DNA of 64,000 nt, taken from Paraburkholderia fungorum (GTDB lineage: Bacteria > Pseudomonadota > Gammaproteobacteria > Burkholderiales > Burkholderiaceae). Below the pieces are notes generated by a model that saw only the letters and a program-made list of their open reading frames with translations, was not told the DNA's origin and searched no databases. The stretch covers positions 186,001 to 250,000 of the forward strand of contig NZ_MCAS01000068.1 in NCBI RefSeq assembly GCF_003610895.1, in the 5' to 3' direction. Of this stretch, positions 1-9,035 are shown one piece after another. Position numbers and translations under genes: made by a program. Within the stretch, counting starts at the first letter, position 1, and each line of letters begins with the position of its first letter.

Positions 1-52
1 AAACAACGCGGGGGAAGACCGCGTCGATGGGCTCGGTGACTTGTCGCTCCAT
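1..52 (-). CDS. possible 5' end of a gene running off the left edge
   Basis: An ATG on the minus strand at 52 opens a frame of 17 codons that stays open to the window edge (begins M-E-R-Q-V-T-E-P-I-D). The residues look like ordinary coding sequence, but no clear ribosome binding site precedes the ATG and the fragment is too short to identify. The 1-256 stretch otherwise shows no convincing gene. Confidence 0.25.
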   Translation of the reverse strand, partial: MERQVTEPIDAVFPRVV

Positions 53-256
53 GGAAAACAGTTTATGCGAGCACACGCTAATGCAATTGCGCGAAACGAG
101 GGGCATTGGCAGGCCAGTTTGCCGAATCGGCGCGGCGCGGATTTCCTCAGACCTGAGCGATGAAATGGAAGGGTCGAAACACCGGCACGTGGTAAAAAGG
201 TGCTGCTAGCCGCGACCATTCTTATTCGCCACCCACGCGCCGGAGACGCTCCCCGC

Positions 257-739
257 ATGTCCGATCAAGAACCTGCCGAATCTGCCCTCACCCTGCGCCC
301 AGCGTCAGAAGCCGACGAGCACTTTCTCTTCGAACTGCGCAAGGCCACCATGACCGAGCATCTGGCGCAGGCCGGCGAGCCCATCGACGATGCACAGCAT
401 CGCGCCCGCCTGCTCCACCGGTACGATGCGGCGCGCGTGATCTGCCTCGACGGCGTGCCGGCTGGTTTGCTGAAAGCGTATCGCACCGCGACGGAATGGG
501 TCGTCGTGCAATTGCAAATTGCGCCGGCCCGTCAAGGGCAGGGCATCGGTGAGCGCGCGCTGCGCACCGTCCTGCTGGCCGCGCAGGCCGACGCATTGCC
601 TGTCACGCTCAAGGTGCTCAAAGGCAATCCCGCCAGGCGGCTCTATCAACGCCTCGGCTTCGAAATTGTCGGCGAAGACGAAATACAGTTTCACATGAGA
701 TGCACGCCGCACGCGTCAGCGCAAACTCAAGCAGAATGA
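257..739 (+). CDS. GNAT family N-acetyltransferase
   Basis: Predicted cytoplasmic acetyl-CoA-dependent N-acetyltransferase of 160 aa; the substrate cannot be told. The acetyl-CoA loop is visible as RQGQGIGERAL, followed by the late GNAT motif NPARRLYQRLGFE, where a Tyr and the Leu-Gly-Phe end are typical. The frame is open upstream to 200, but the upstream part does not resemble the fold, so the ATG at 257 (MSDQEP) is preferred. The next gene starts 36 bases later on the same strand and may be co-transcribed. Confidence 0.85.
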   Translation: MSDQEPAESALTLRPASEADEHFLFELRKATMTEHLAQAGEPIDDAQHRARLLHRYDAARVICLDGVPAGLLKAYRTATEWVVVQLQIAPARQGQGIGERALRTVLLAAQADALPVTLKVLKGNPARRLYQRLGFEIVGEDEIQFHMRCTPHASAQTQAE

Positions 740-775
740 GCGTCTGATAAAGACGGAACCGCAACGGACCTGGTT

Positions 776-1126
776 ATGACCTTTCGCGACACTTCAGCCA
801 TTCAGAGCTGGCACGCCCACGTTTACTTCGATGCAGGCAGCCGCGACGCCGCCTGGGCCTTCCGCGAACAGATCGAAGCGCACTGGAACGGCAAACTGCA
901 ATTGGGCCGCTTTCACGAACGCCAGGTGGGGCCGCATCCAATGTGGTCGTATCAGCTCGCGTTCGAGCAGGACCAGTTCGCTGAACTCGTCGGCTGGCTC
1001 ACGCTGAATCACGGTGCGCTCGATATTTTTCTGCACCCGAATACCGGCGACAGCCTGCGCGATCATCGCGACGCGGCGATCTGGATCGGTCATTCGCATG
1101 ACCTGGTGTTAAGCGCGTTGAACTAA
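776..1126 (+). CDS. DOPA 4,5-dioxygenase family protein
   Basis: Small 116-aa protein matching the DOPA 4,5-dioxygenase-like family, whose plant and fungal members cleave extradiol catechol rings. In bacteria the role is usually unknown. Family hallmarks seen are the N-terminal WHAHVYFD stretch, a central GPHPMWSYQL, and the terminal LDIFLHPNTGD with HxHDL near the end. The histidines in these motifs are the expected metal ligands. It follows the GNAT gene closely and converges on the HiPIP gene. Confidence 0.85.
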   Translation: MTFRDTSAIQSWHAHVYFDAGSRDAAWAFREQIEAHWNGKLQLGRFHERQVGPHPMWSYQLAFEQDQFAELVGWLTLNHGALDIFLHPNTGDSLRDHRDAAIWIGHSHDLVLSALN

Positions 1127-1179
1127 CGGGACAACGCGTCCTTAATCACACAGCCACGACGCGTGGACCGCTAGTGCGC

Positions 1180-1491
1180 TCACATATTCGAATACGAACT
1201 GCACCAGCCGCGCGCGGCGACCTGTTTGTCGCCAAACAGCGTGCAGCCACCGTAAGCGTCTGTGGTTTTGCCCTGGAATAGCGAACAGTTGGCGCAGGCT
1301 TGTCCTGCGGCATAGTCAGGGAATTTCGCCTTGTCGACTTTAGATGCGTCCTCGGTATAGCCGACGGCTTGCGCCTTCGGATCGGCTTCGCTCAATCTGT
1401 TCGCGGTGTCGGCGAACGCGAGACGGGACAGCACGAGCGATGAGCTCGCGCCCACACTCAGCATCAGAAAATGGCGGCGTGAGGTTTTCAT
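1180..1491 (-). CDS. high-potential iron-sulfur protein (HiPIP), Tat-exported
   Basis: Periplasmic one-electron carrier of 103 aa holding a [4Fe-4S] cluster. The N-terminus has a twin-arginine signal (SRRHFLMLS) with a hydrophobic stretch ending near ALA-type residues around position 28. The mature part carries four cysteines in the HiPIP order: CANC, then GGC, then GWC. The length is normal for the family. In Burkholderiales such proteins feed electrons to respiratory or photosynthetic chains; the partner is not evident here. Confidence 0.92.
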   Translation of the reverse strand: MKTSRRHFLMLSVGASSSLVLSRLAFADTANRLSEADPKAQAVGYTEDASKVDKAKFPDYAAGQACANCSLFQGKTTDAYGGCTLFGDKQVAARGWCSSYSNM

Positions 1492-1530
1492 CTTTGTTGG
1501 CTGGGCAGTAGGGATGCGCGTCAGGCGGGA

Positions 1531-2220
1531 TCAATCAAGGAATCGCGCGAACCGTTCGACCGGTTCGCGCTCGGTGCGCAGCGTGTTGACCCGCGCGCTT
1601 TCGTCGGCGAAACCGAGCGACATGCCGCACACCAGTTGCTCCTCGGCCGGCAGACCGAGATGCTCGGCAATCACGCTGTGAAACGGCGTAAAGGCGGCTT
1701 GCGGACAGGTATCGAGGCCACGTCCACGCGCCGCCGTCATGATCGCTTGCAGGAACATGCCGTAGTCGAGCCAGCTGCCGCGCTCCATCACCCGCTCGAT
1801 CGTAAAGAACAGACCGACCGGTGCGCCAAAAAACCGGTAATTCTGCGCGTGCTGTTCATGCATGCGCGCCTTGTCGCCCTTTTCGATGCCGAGCAGACCA
1901 TACAGGTCCCAGCCGATCTTGCGGCGGCGGTCGATATACGGCGACACCCATTGATGCGGGTAGTAGCGATACTCTTCCTGATACAGCGCATCGCGCTGGG
2001 GGTCGTCATACGCGGCGACCAGAGCCTGCGACAGTCGCGCGAGCGAATCGCCCGTCACCACGTACACTTTCCACGGCTGGGTATTGGTGCCCGAAGGCGC
2101 GCGGCTGGCCGCTTCGAGAATCGCCTCGATCTCGGCGCGCGCAACCGGCGTGGGCAGAAAAGCGCGGATCGAGCGCCGCGAGATCAGCGCGGCGTCGACC
2201 TGATTGGGGGATGTGGTCAT
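1531..2220 (-). CDS. nitroreductase family protein
   Basis: FMN-dependent NAD(P)H oxidoreductase of 229 aa. The N-terminus shows the family signature ISRRSIRAF followed by ASRAPSGTNTQPWKVYV, which binds FMN phosphate. The C-terminal half has GSWLDYGMFLQ and the usual L-V-C-G-M-S-L-G-F strand. The frame is open much further upstream, to 2679, but that part overlaps the PepSY gene and looks non-coding, so the ATG at 2220 is chosen. The substrate is unknown (nitroaromatics or quinones are typical). Confidence 0.9.
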   Translation of the reverse strand: MTTSPNQVDAALISRRSIRAFLPTPVARAEIEAILEAASRAPSGTNTQPWKVYVVTGDSLARLSQALVAAYDDPQRDALYQEEYRYYPHQWVSPYIDRRRKIGWDLYGLLGIEKGDKARMHEQHAQNYRFFGAPVGLFFTIERVMERGSWLDYGMFLQAIMTAARGRGLDTCPQAAFTPFHSVIAEHLGLPAEEQLVCGMSLGFADESARVNTLRTEREPVERFARFLD

Positions 2221-2429
2221 CGGCAGAATTCCGGCAGGGCCAACGGTTTTGACGGTCTGCGAAGATTCTAGCGCGAGCGCCCTGTTTCTCGCTGGCGGGC
2301 GTGCAGGGCTCCGGGCATACGAGGCGGTATCCGTGACCACGCGCATCACGTACTGGCCTCCGGCGTGATGTCTGCATTGCGCCTGGCGTAGCGCGCGCCG
2401 TTTCGAATGCGCCTCGCCCGTCGCGCTCT

Positions 2430-3152
2430 TTAAATTAGCCCCACGCACACAGCCGCGGCGATCGACCCGATCACCAGCACCGCGCCGACAGTCTTGCGTT
2501 TGTTCAACTCCGTCCAGAGCAGCACGCCGCTGAGCGACAGCAGAATGATGCTGCCCGCCAGGGTATCGATCAGCAACACCCAGCCGACGCTCAAGCCCAC
2601 GCCCTTGTGCAAATTCGTGAGCGTCGCGAGAAGCGAGTTTTCGCTGCGCTTGACCGTCACGTAACCGTTGCCGACCCAATACTCAGCGGCCGTGTTTTCA
2701 TGCGGCGATGCGAAGTTGAGCTGCCAGTGCTCCGGCTGGACCATGCTGTGCTCACCCCATGCAACCGGATGCGCGGGTTCTTTCTGCGCGCGTCCCGGGT
2801 TGCCGGCCAGTTTCAGTTCCTGCTTGAGCCACTTGCCGAGTTCGCGCGGCGTTTGCGGCGCCGGTTGCGGCAACGGCACCTGCACGACCGACACCTGCGG
2901 TTCGCCGGTCGACACCTTGAGCGGTCCGCCGCGATGATTCAGCAGAAAGCCGGTGGTGCCAAACAGCAAACCCAGCGCCGCGCCCCACAACCCGATCCAG
3001 CCATGCACTTTGCGCAACCATTTGACGAAGGTGGCGCGGCGCGAGCGCTGCTGCCGTGTTTTCAGTTCGTCACGTTCGAACTGCTGCGGCCCGCGCGCCG
3101 CGGCGTCGCTTGCCACAGCCGGTTGAAATTCAATAACCTCGGGTCCGCTCAC
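2430..3152 (-). CDS. PepSY-associated TM helix protein
   Basis: Inner-membrane protein of 240 aa. A cytoplasmic basic head (about residues 30-45) leads into HGWIGLWGAALGLLFGTTGF, then a periplasmic loop, a second segment beginning KGVGLSVGWVLLIDTLAGS and a last helix at the C-terminus. The LRKVHGWIGL start is typical of PepSY_TM proteins found with siderophore receptors, where they are thought to act as ferric-siderophore reductases. Its start overlaps the stop of the PKHD hydroxylase gene by 4 bases, so the two are translationally coupled within the Fur-controlled operon. Confidence 0.85.
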   Translation of the reverse strand: MSGPEVIEFQPAVASDAAARGPQQFERDELKTRQQRSRRATFVKWLRKVHGWIGLWGAALGLLFGTTGFLLNHRGGPLKVSTGEPQVSVVQVPLPQPAPQTPRELGKWLKQELKLAGNPGRAQKEPAHPVAWGEHSMVQPEHWQLNFASPHENTAAEYWVGNGYVTVKRSENSLLATLTNLHKGVGLSVGWVLLIDTLAGSIILLSLSGVLLWTELNKRKTVGAVLVIGSIAAAVCVGLI

Positions 3153-3832
3153 GTTTCGCTCCAGGTGCGCAACAGGTTGTGATAGCAGCCGACCAGGCTG
3201 CGGCGCGCCGCATCGTCGGCCTGTGTGGCGTTCAGACGTTGGATCGCCGTGTCCATATCGAATAGCAAGGCGCGCTGCGTGTCGCTGCGCACGAGGCTTT
3301 GCACCCAGAAGAAGCTGGCGAGGCGCGCACCACGCGTGACCGGCGTGACCTGATGCAGGCTCGTGGCCGGATAAACGATCATGTCGCCCGCCGGCAACTT
3401 GACCTGCTGTACGCCGTAGGTGTCTTCGACAACGAGTTCGCCGCCGTCGTATTCGCCGGGTTCGGAGAGGAACAGCGTCACGGACACGTCCGTGCGCAGC
3501 TTCACGCCGTTGGGCAGCACCCGCACCGCACCGTCCACGTGACTGCCGAATTGCATGCCGCCTTCGTAACGATTGAAGAGCGGCGGATACACCTGGTTCG
3601 GCAACGCCGCGCTGATGAACAGCGGGTTGCGCTCGATCGACGCGAGAATCACATCTCCGAGCTCACGCGCAAGCGGTGAGTGCTCGGCGATCTGCTGATT
3701 GCGTTTGACCGGCGCGCCCTGATAGCCGGCGGTCGCGCGGCCGTCGACCCAGGCGTCGCCCGCGCTATCGAGCCGTTCGCGCACAAAGCGCAACTGTTCG
3801 GCGTTCAATACATTCGGAATATGCAGCAGCAT
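3149..3832 (-). CDS. piuC: PKHD-type Fe(II)/2-oxoglutarate hydroxylase (PiuC/YbiX-like)
   Basis: Cytosolic 227-aa iron(II)/2-oxoglutarate-dependent hydroxylase. Iron ligands are visible as His98 and Asp100 (GSHVDGAVR) and His160 (TSLHQVTPV). Arg170 is the likely 2-oxoglutarate binder. This family is habitually next to catecholate siderophore receptors (PiuA/Fiu) and is iron-repressed. Here it lies 78 bases downstream of the receptor gene on the same strand and overlaps the PepSY gene, which supports one iron-uptake operon. The true substrate of the family is unknown. Confidence 0.92.
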   Translation of the reverse strand: MLLHIPNVLNAEQLRFVRERLDSAGDAWVDGRATAGYQGAPVKRNQQIAEHSPLARELGDVILASIERNPLFISAALPNQVYPPLFNRYEGGMQFGSHVDGAVRVLPNGVKLRTDVSVTLFLSEPGEYDGGELVVEDTYGVQQVKLPAGDMIVYPATSLHQVTPVTRGARLASFFWVQSLVRSDTQRALLFDMDTAIQRLNATQADDAARRSLVGCYHNLLRTWSET

Positions 3833-3910
3833 TTTGAGTTTCCCTGGGCCTCGTTACACCGGCCTGCCGTTTGCGAAAGCGGCAAGCCTACCGTATCGAT
3901 GAGGCACACT

Positions 3911-6103
3911 TCAGAAGCGGTAATCAACCGTCGCCAGCAACGTGCGTCCGATACCCGGCACGGAACGGCCGCCATCAGACTGAATGAGCGCGTCGTAGTA
4001 CATCTTGTTGGTCAGGTTCAGCAGGTTCAGCCGAACGTCGTATTTCTTCGCGTGATACGCGGCGGTCGCATCCCAGCGGGTATAGCCCGGGACCTGCACG
4101 TAGTTCGTATTCGAGGCATAGCGCGGCGACATATAGGTCGGGCCGCCGCCGATTTCCCAGTGCGGCGTGATCGCGTAGGTGGACCAGAGCGTGAGCGTGT
4201 TGCGCGGCGTGTTGGCCGGCGTGTGCCCTTGCGTCCCGTCGAGCGCCTGCAGGACGACGGCGTCCATGTATGTGTAGCCGCCGAAAATCTGCCATTTGTC
4301 GGTAATGTGGCCCGTTACGCCCGCCTGGAATCCGTCGACGCGAATGTCGCCGTCGAGTTCGTATTCGGTCGGCGAAACTTGCGTACGCGCATTGGTCATC
4401 TCCTCGCGGAAGAACGCGGACGTCACCGAGATATTGCCGCCCAGCAGATCCCACTTGCCGCCGACTTCATAGGACCGGGTCGACTCCGGCGCAAGATTCT
4501 GCGTCAGGTTGGTCACCGTCAAGGCTTCGAGCGAGGGGTCGAACGACGTGCCATACGACACGTAGTACGACTGCCAGTCGGTCGGTTGATAGATCACACC
4601 AGCGCGCACGCTGGTGAAGAAATTGGTTTGGCTCGCGTAGAGCGGCGCCGTGATCGAGTTATGAATCTGCGCCTGGAAGCGATCCCAACGCAGGCCGCCG
4701 ATCACCTTCCAGTGCTGACCGAGCGACACCGTGTCGTTCACATAACCGGCGATCTCATTCGAACCGGAATTGGCGTAGTTGCCGACCGTGGTAGTCACAC
4801 CCGCCGGCGACGACAGATACGCCGGGTCCACCATCGAAACAACCGGCAAGTTGTTGCGCGTGTACGCCTGGTTCGAATAGCTGTCGTGGCCGAGTTCGAT
4901 GCCGGCAATCAGATCGTGCTTGATCGGGCCGGTGTTGAATTTGTATTCGAGCGTCGTGTCGTTGTACAGCGAGTGGTTCTCGATCACGCGGTCGTGGCTT
5001 TGCAACTTGATGAACAGTTGCGACGGCGACAAGGTCGTGTAATTTCCGTTGGTCAGCGCGGTACTGCTGGCAAGTGGTCCCGTCAGTACTGCCTGGGGCG
5101 CGGTTTCGCGCGCATCGGTCAGCGAGTGTGAGAACTGCGTCTGGTTTTGCAGCGTGAGGTCATCGGAGAACTTGTGCTTGATGCCCGCCGTAAAGGTCTG
5201 GACGTCCTGGATCGTGCGGTCGGTAGTGAGGCCGTAGAAGGTATTTTTCGGCACCGGCGAAGGATGTCCGTTCAACGCCTGCACGCCGTAGTCGGGCATG
5301 TCGTAGTTGTGCTGGATCAGCGCGGAGATCGTCACTTCGGTCGGCGTGCCGATACCGAAGCGCACTTCCGGCGCGATGCCGTAGTCCTTGTTCTTCATCT
5401 CGTCGCGCGTCGAGCCGAGACTCTGGCCGAATGCGTTCAGGCGGATCGCCGAGGTGTCCGTCAGCTTATGGTTCACGTCGACGGTGCTGCGATAACGGTC
5501 GTCGGTGCCGATCATTCCCGTCACTTCCGCCGAGTCCTGCAGGTTCGCTTTCTTGCTGACCTGATTGATCACGCCACCCGTCGAACCACGGCCGAACAGC
5601 ATCGACGACGGTCCATAGAGCACCTCAAGCTCTTCCAGGTCGAAGGTGTCGCGATAGTACTGGTTGCGATCGCGGAACCCATCCAGATAGATGTCGTTCT
5701 GCGCGGTGAAGCCGCGCAAGTTGATGTTGTTGCCGATCTGGCCGCCTTCAGCCCCACCGATGGTCACGCCCGGTGCATTGCGCAACGCATCCTGAAACGA
5801 CGTGGCGCCTTGAGAGGCGAGCACCGACTTGTTGATCACCGTCACCGTCTGCGGAATGTCGCGCAATGCGGTGGGCGTCTTGGCGCCGACGGTCGAGCGC
5901 TCTGCCTGGAAGTCCTGTTGTTCTGCCTGCGCCGCGACGCCGATCGTCGGCAAGGTTGTGTTACCGGCCACGGGATTCGTCGGTGCGTTCTGGGCCGACG
6001 GCTGCGATGCGGCTTGCGGTGCGGTCTGCGCGACTGCGGGCGTGGCGAAGGGCACGGCAAAAGCTAGCGCTAACGCAGTCGCGAGCGGCGTGTGATTGAA
6101 CAT
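3911..6103 (-). CDS. TonB-dependent siderophore receptor, Fiu/PiuA-like
   Basis: Outer-membrane beta-barrel receptor of 730 aa for ferric siderophores, probably catecholate type. The order is: signal peptide ending near AVAQ; plug domain with DIPQTVTVINK, NNINLRGF and LYGPSSMLFGRGSTGGVIN; then the 22-strand barrel ending in the canonical terminal Phe (VDYRF). The ORF opens at 6172, but the ATG at 6103 gives the proper signal peptide. First gene of the receptor-PKHD-PepSY operon. A Fur box lies about 130 bases upstream. Confidence 0.94.
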   Translation of the reverse strand: MFNHTPLATALALAFAVPFATPAVAQTAPQAASQPSAQNAPTNPVAGNTTLPTIGVAAQAEQQDFQAERSTVGAKTPTALRDIPQTVTVINKSVLASQGATSFQDALRNAPGVTIGGAEGGQIGNNINLRGFTAQNDIYLDGFRDRNQYYRDTFDLEELEVLYGPSSMLFGRGSTGGVINQVSKKANLQDSAEVTGMIGTDDRYRSTVDVNHKLTDTSAIRLNAFGQSLGSTRDEMKNKDYGIAPEVRFGIGTPTEVTISALIQHNYDMPDYGVQALNGHPSPVPKNTFYGLTTDRTIQDVQTFTAGIKHKFSDDLTLQNQTQFSHSLTDARETAPQAVLTGPLASSTALTNGNYTTLSPSQLFIKLQSHDRVIENHSLYNDTTLEYKFNTGPIKHDLIAGIELGHDSYSNQAYTRNNLPVVSMVDPAYLSSPAGVTTTVGNYANSGSNEIAGYVNDTVSLGQHWKVIGGLRWDRFQAQIHNSITAPLYASQTNFFTSVRAGVIYQPTDWQSYYVSYGTSFDPSLEALTVTNLTQNLAPESTRSYEVGGKWDLLGGNISVTSAFFREEMTNARTQVSPTEYELDGDIRVDGFQAGVTGHITDKWQIFGGYTYMDAVVLQALDGTQGHTPANTPRNTLTLWSTYAITPHWEIGGGPTYMSPRYASNTNYVQVPGYTRWDATAAYHAKKYDVRLNLLNLTNKMYYDALIQSDGGRSVPGIGRTLLATVDYRF

Positions 6104-6232
6104 GGGAAATCCGGTCAGAAGTGCGCTTGCCCGATCCGCATGTTCGGCATGGAATCGATGACAAAACCGCAATTGGCTGGCTGCCGCTCTCCTGCTCAGA
6201 GCAAAGACGACGCGATGGCTGGCTAGTGGTTA

Positions 6233-6251
6233 AATGAGAATCGCTATCATT
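6233..6251 (-). promoter_or_regulatory. Fur box upstream of the siderophore receptor
   Basis: The 19 bases AATGAGAATCGCTATCATT match the Fur 7-1-7 inverted repeat (TGATAAT-N-ATTATCA) at 12 of 14 positions. They lie between the receptor gene and the divergent aldo/keto reductase. The 6104-6558 gap (455 bp) holds this site, AT-rich promoter-like sequence and no gene. Iron repression of the operon is inferred from the site and the gene content. Confidence 0.8.
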
Positions 6252-6558
6252 CCATATGCATAACAACGCATCAATCGCGCCAAAGCTTACCTGCCGTAAT
6301 TGAATTGTTTCTGTTTTTTACCAACGTATGGCGTTCGTAATTTCCAATGCGAAATCGTTAGTCCTGCATTACACGTTTGTAATTCTCCACAGCGCTCTGC
6401 AAAGACGATTCTTGCAATTCATCAGATTGAAAACTTTCTAAACACTGACGATTTGCGCAATCTGCATGTGCGTCCCATCGAACAGGAAATCGCCGCACCG
6501 TTTATCCTTTTCGCAACACAGCAACCCGCAACCGTTCCGTCCTGCTTCGGAGTTGACC

Positions 6559-7552
6559 ATGCAATACCGCAAATTCGGCCACACTGGCCTGACCGTTTCG
6601 CGCCTGTGTCTCGGCACGATGACCTTTGGCCTGCAGACTGAAGAAGAGGCCTCGCATCGCATTCTCGACACGGCGGCGGACGCCGGCGTGAACTTCATCG
6701 ATACCGCCAACGTTTATCCGCTCGGCGGCGGCGAGAGCATTGCCGGACGCACGGAGGAAATCGTCGGACGCTGGCTCAAGGGCAAGCGCGACCGCTTCAT
6801 TCTGGCAACCAAGGCGGTCGGCAAAATGGGGCCGGCCGCGTGGGACCAAGGGGCGTCGCGCAAACATCTGCTGGACGCCATCGACGCCTCGCTGCGCCGT
6901 CTCGGCACGGATTACGTGGACCTGTACCAGCTCCATTCCGACGACGCGAACACGCCACTCGATGAAACGCTGGAGGCGCTGGACGTGATCGTACGGTCGG
7001 GCAAGGCGCGCTACATTGGCGTGTCGAACTTCCTCGCCTATCGGCTGGCGCGCGCTGGGCCGCGCCGACGTCTTGCGCGCAGCGCGGTTCGTGTCGGTGC
7101 AGCCCCGCTACAACCTGCTGTTCCGGCAGATCGAGCGGGAATTGCTGCCTTTGGCAGCCGAGGAGCAATTGGCCGTGATGCCGTATAACCCGCTCGCGGG
7201 CGGCTTGCTGACGGGTAAGCACCGCGTGGATGCAGCGCCCACGTCAGGGCGATTCACCGAAACCGTCGGCAAGGCAGGCGCGATGTACCAGGAGCGGTAC
7301 TGGCACAAGCGGGAGTTCGAAACGATCGAAAAGCTGAAGGCGATTGCGGCACAGACGGGCGAGTCGTTGACCCGGGTTTCGCTTGCCTGGGTGCTGGCCA
7401 ATCCGCTGATTACCTCGGCGATTATCGGCGCCAGCCGCGCTGAGCAGCTGGGCGATACGCTGGCGGCTTCGGAGCTCGCGCTAGATGCGCAAGTCAAGGC
7501 GCAGCTTGATGAGACCACGCTGGAATATCGCTGGGGCGATGCGGCGAGGTAA
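6559..7552 (+). pseudogene. aldo/keto reductase, frameshifted
   Basis: NADPH-dependent aldo/keto reductase whose reading frame is broken once. The first part from the ATG at 6559 has LGTMTFG, the catalytic-region DTANVYPLGGGES, LATKAVG and the YVDLYQLHSDD and IGVSNF strands. The second part, in the next frame, starts near 7045 and carries VSVQPRYNLLFRQIERELLP, the NADP-binding IIGASRAEQL and the C-terminus. The shift falls in the GC repeat ctggcgcgcgctgggc at about 7037-7058, where losing one GC pair (or gaining one base) explains it. Otherwise both halves are well preserved, so this is a recent mutation or a sequencing error. Confidence 0.85.
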
Positions 7553-7570
7553 TGCGTAAGGTTTGACGGC

Positions 7571-7592
7571 GTCGGCCGATTGTCCGGCCGAC
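7571..7592. terminator. hairpin between convergent genes
   Basis: An 8-bp perfect stem (GTCGGCCG / CGGCCGAC) with a 6-base loop lies 18 bases after the aldo/keto reductase stop and 20 bases before the stop of the convergent PEBP gene. There is no T-tract on either side. A transcription-ending role is inferred only from position. Confidence 0.35.
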
Positions 7593-7612
7593 CACCGCAA
7601 AGGCAACAGAAA

Positions 7613-8182
7613 TCACCGTCCGTATCGTAGTACCGTACTTGTGGCAGCCAGGACATGATCCTTCATTGCCGCCTGCAACGCGTCTCGTGTCAATCCCGCC
7701 GGCAATGCATCAGGCGGCAGGTCAAGCGCATAAATCTGCACGACATAATGATGCGGCGCATCGCCGACCGGCGGACATGGCCCGTAGTATCCCGGCCCGC
7801 CAGTCCGGTTCGTTCCCGCCACACTCCCTGCCGGCGGTGCAGCACCGCTGCCCAGTCCGGTCACCGAAGGCGCGACGCCATATAGCACCCAGTGCACGAT
7901 TCCCAATCCCTTCGCGCCGTCCGGGTCGAATAGAGTGACCGCGTAACTCCTGGTGCCGGCGGGTGCGTTCCTCCATTGCAAGGCCGGTGACACGTTTCCG
8001 CCACCGCAATTGTTCGCGCTCGCCGCATGGCTCGAATCCAGCGTGCCGCCATCTGCCAAACCCGGCGACGACACCGCAAAGCCATCCGCCGCCCGGACAT
8101 TTGCCGTAGCCAGAACCAGCGTGGCGCACATGCCGACGGTGAGCAGGCGTCGCAGATCGCTGGCGTCATTGGGTCGAATCAT
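7613..8182 (-). CDS. YbhB/YbcL family PEBP (Raf-kinase-inhibitor-like) protein
   Basis: Periplasmic phosphatidylethanolamine-binding-fold protein of 189 aa. A signal peptide ends around NVRAADG. The anion-binding pocket motifs follow: GGNVSPALQW, AVTLFDPDGAKGLGIVHWVLYG and GPGYYGPCPPVGDAPHHYVV. Residues DPD, H and the GPCPP loop are the family's ligand-binding elements. The function in bacteria is unresolved. It starts 18 bases after the ROK kinase stop on the same strand and is probably co-transcribed. Confidence 0.9.
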   Translation of the reverse strand: MIRPNDASDLRRLLTVGMCATLVLATANVRAADGFAVSSPGLADGGTLDSSHAASANNCGGGNVSPALQWRNAPAGTRSYAVTLFDPDGAKGLGIVHWVLYGVAPSVTGLGSGAAPPAGSVAGTNRTGGPGYYGPCPPVGDAPHHYVVQIYALDLPPDALPAGLTRDALQAAMKDHVLAATSTVLRYGR

Positions 8183-8200
8183 CGCTGAGCGTCTCCCGTT

Positions 8201-9001
8201 TCACTTGAACCGGCCGGTTCGCGCATTGGCCTCCGGCAACTGCCGGGTCTCGCGCAGCGACTTCGGATGCCACAGGCGCGCGCCGCCTTCGATCCCCGCA
8301 TCGTTCGATACCGTCGCGACGTTCGCGGGCAACTTGAAGGTCAGCCGTGCCGCGTTGCCGCCACCGATCCACAGCTTGTCGTAGTTCACCAGCGAATCGA
8401 GAATCTCGATCACCTTCTCGACCCGGCGATTCCAGCGCTTATTGCCCGCCTTCTTGCGCGCCGCGTCGCCGATGTACTCGTCGTACGCTACGCCCTTCTT
8501 GCTGACGGGATGATGTGCAAGTTCGAGGTGAGGCATCAGCTCGCCATCGCGGAACAGCGCCGTGCCCGCGCCCGTGCCGAGCGTCAGCACGAACTCGAGC
8601 CCATGACCTTCGATCGCGGCAAAGCCCTGCATCTCGGCGTCGTTGATCATTCGCACCGGCAAACCGCCCAGGCGCTTCGCCAGCGAATCCGCTAGCGGAA
8701 TGTCGTGCCAGCCTTCAACGCCGAAGTGCGGCGCCGTGAGAATGCGATTGTTGCGCACCACGCCGGGAAAGCCGATCGACATCAGCGAGGGCGGCGCCTC
8801 TTTGACAAGCGGGTCGACCAGCTTCGCCAATGCATCCACCAGTTGATCCGGTGTGCACGGATGCGGCGTCGCCACGCGCAAGCGCTCGGTTTTCATCTGC
8901 CCGTCCGCATCGATGATCGCGGCTTTCAGGCCCGTGCCACCGACATCGATCGCCAGAATTCGCTCGGTACTGCTTTTTACTTTCGTCTTACGTGTGGCCA
9001 C
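8201..9001 (-). CDS. ppgK: polyphosphate glucokinase / ROK-family sugar kinase
   Basis: Cytoplasmic hexokinase of 266 aa that phosphorylates glucose at C6, using polyphosphate and/or ATP if it is a true PpgK. The phosphate-binding motif IDVGGTGLKAAIID opens the protein, LTLGTGAGTALF is the second glycine-rich loop, and INDAEMQGF carries the catalytic Asp. It starts at GTG with a strong G-rich ribosome site (GGGGGG). It sits 34 bases downstream of zwf, so its product, glucose-6-phosphate, is the substrate of its neighbour. PpgK versus ordinary ROK glucokinase is not settled by sequence alone. Confidence 0.82.
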   Translation of the reverse strand: MATRKTKVKSSTERILAIDVGGTGLKAAIIDADGQMKTERLRVATPHPCTPDQLVDALAKLVDPLVKEAPPSLMSIGFPGVVRNNRILTAPHFGVEGWHDIPLADSLAKRLGGLPVRMINDAEMQGFAAIEGHGLEFVLTLGTGAGTALFRDGELMPHLELAHHPVSKKGVAYDEYIGDAARKKAGNKRWNRRVEKVIEILDSLVNYDKLWIGGGNAARLTFKLPANVATVSNDAGIEGGARLWHPKSLRETRQLPEANARTGRFK

Positions 9002-9035
9002 GGTACCCCCCGATTGTGTTGGTGCATCTCACGAT

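Noticed and set aside
3680..5131. Plus-strand open frame of 483 codons
   Set aside because: Antisense shadow of the siderophore receptor and PKHD hydroxylase, with typical Arg/Val/His-rich chance composition.
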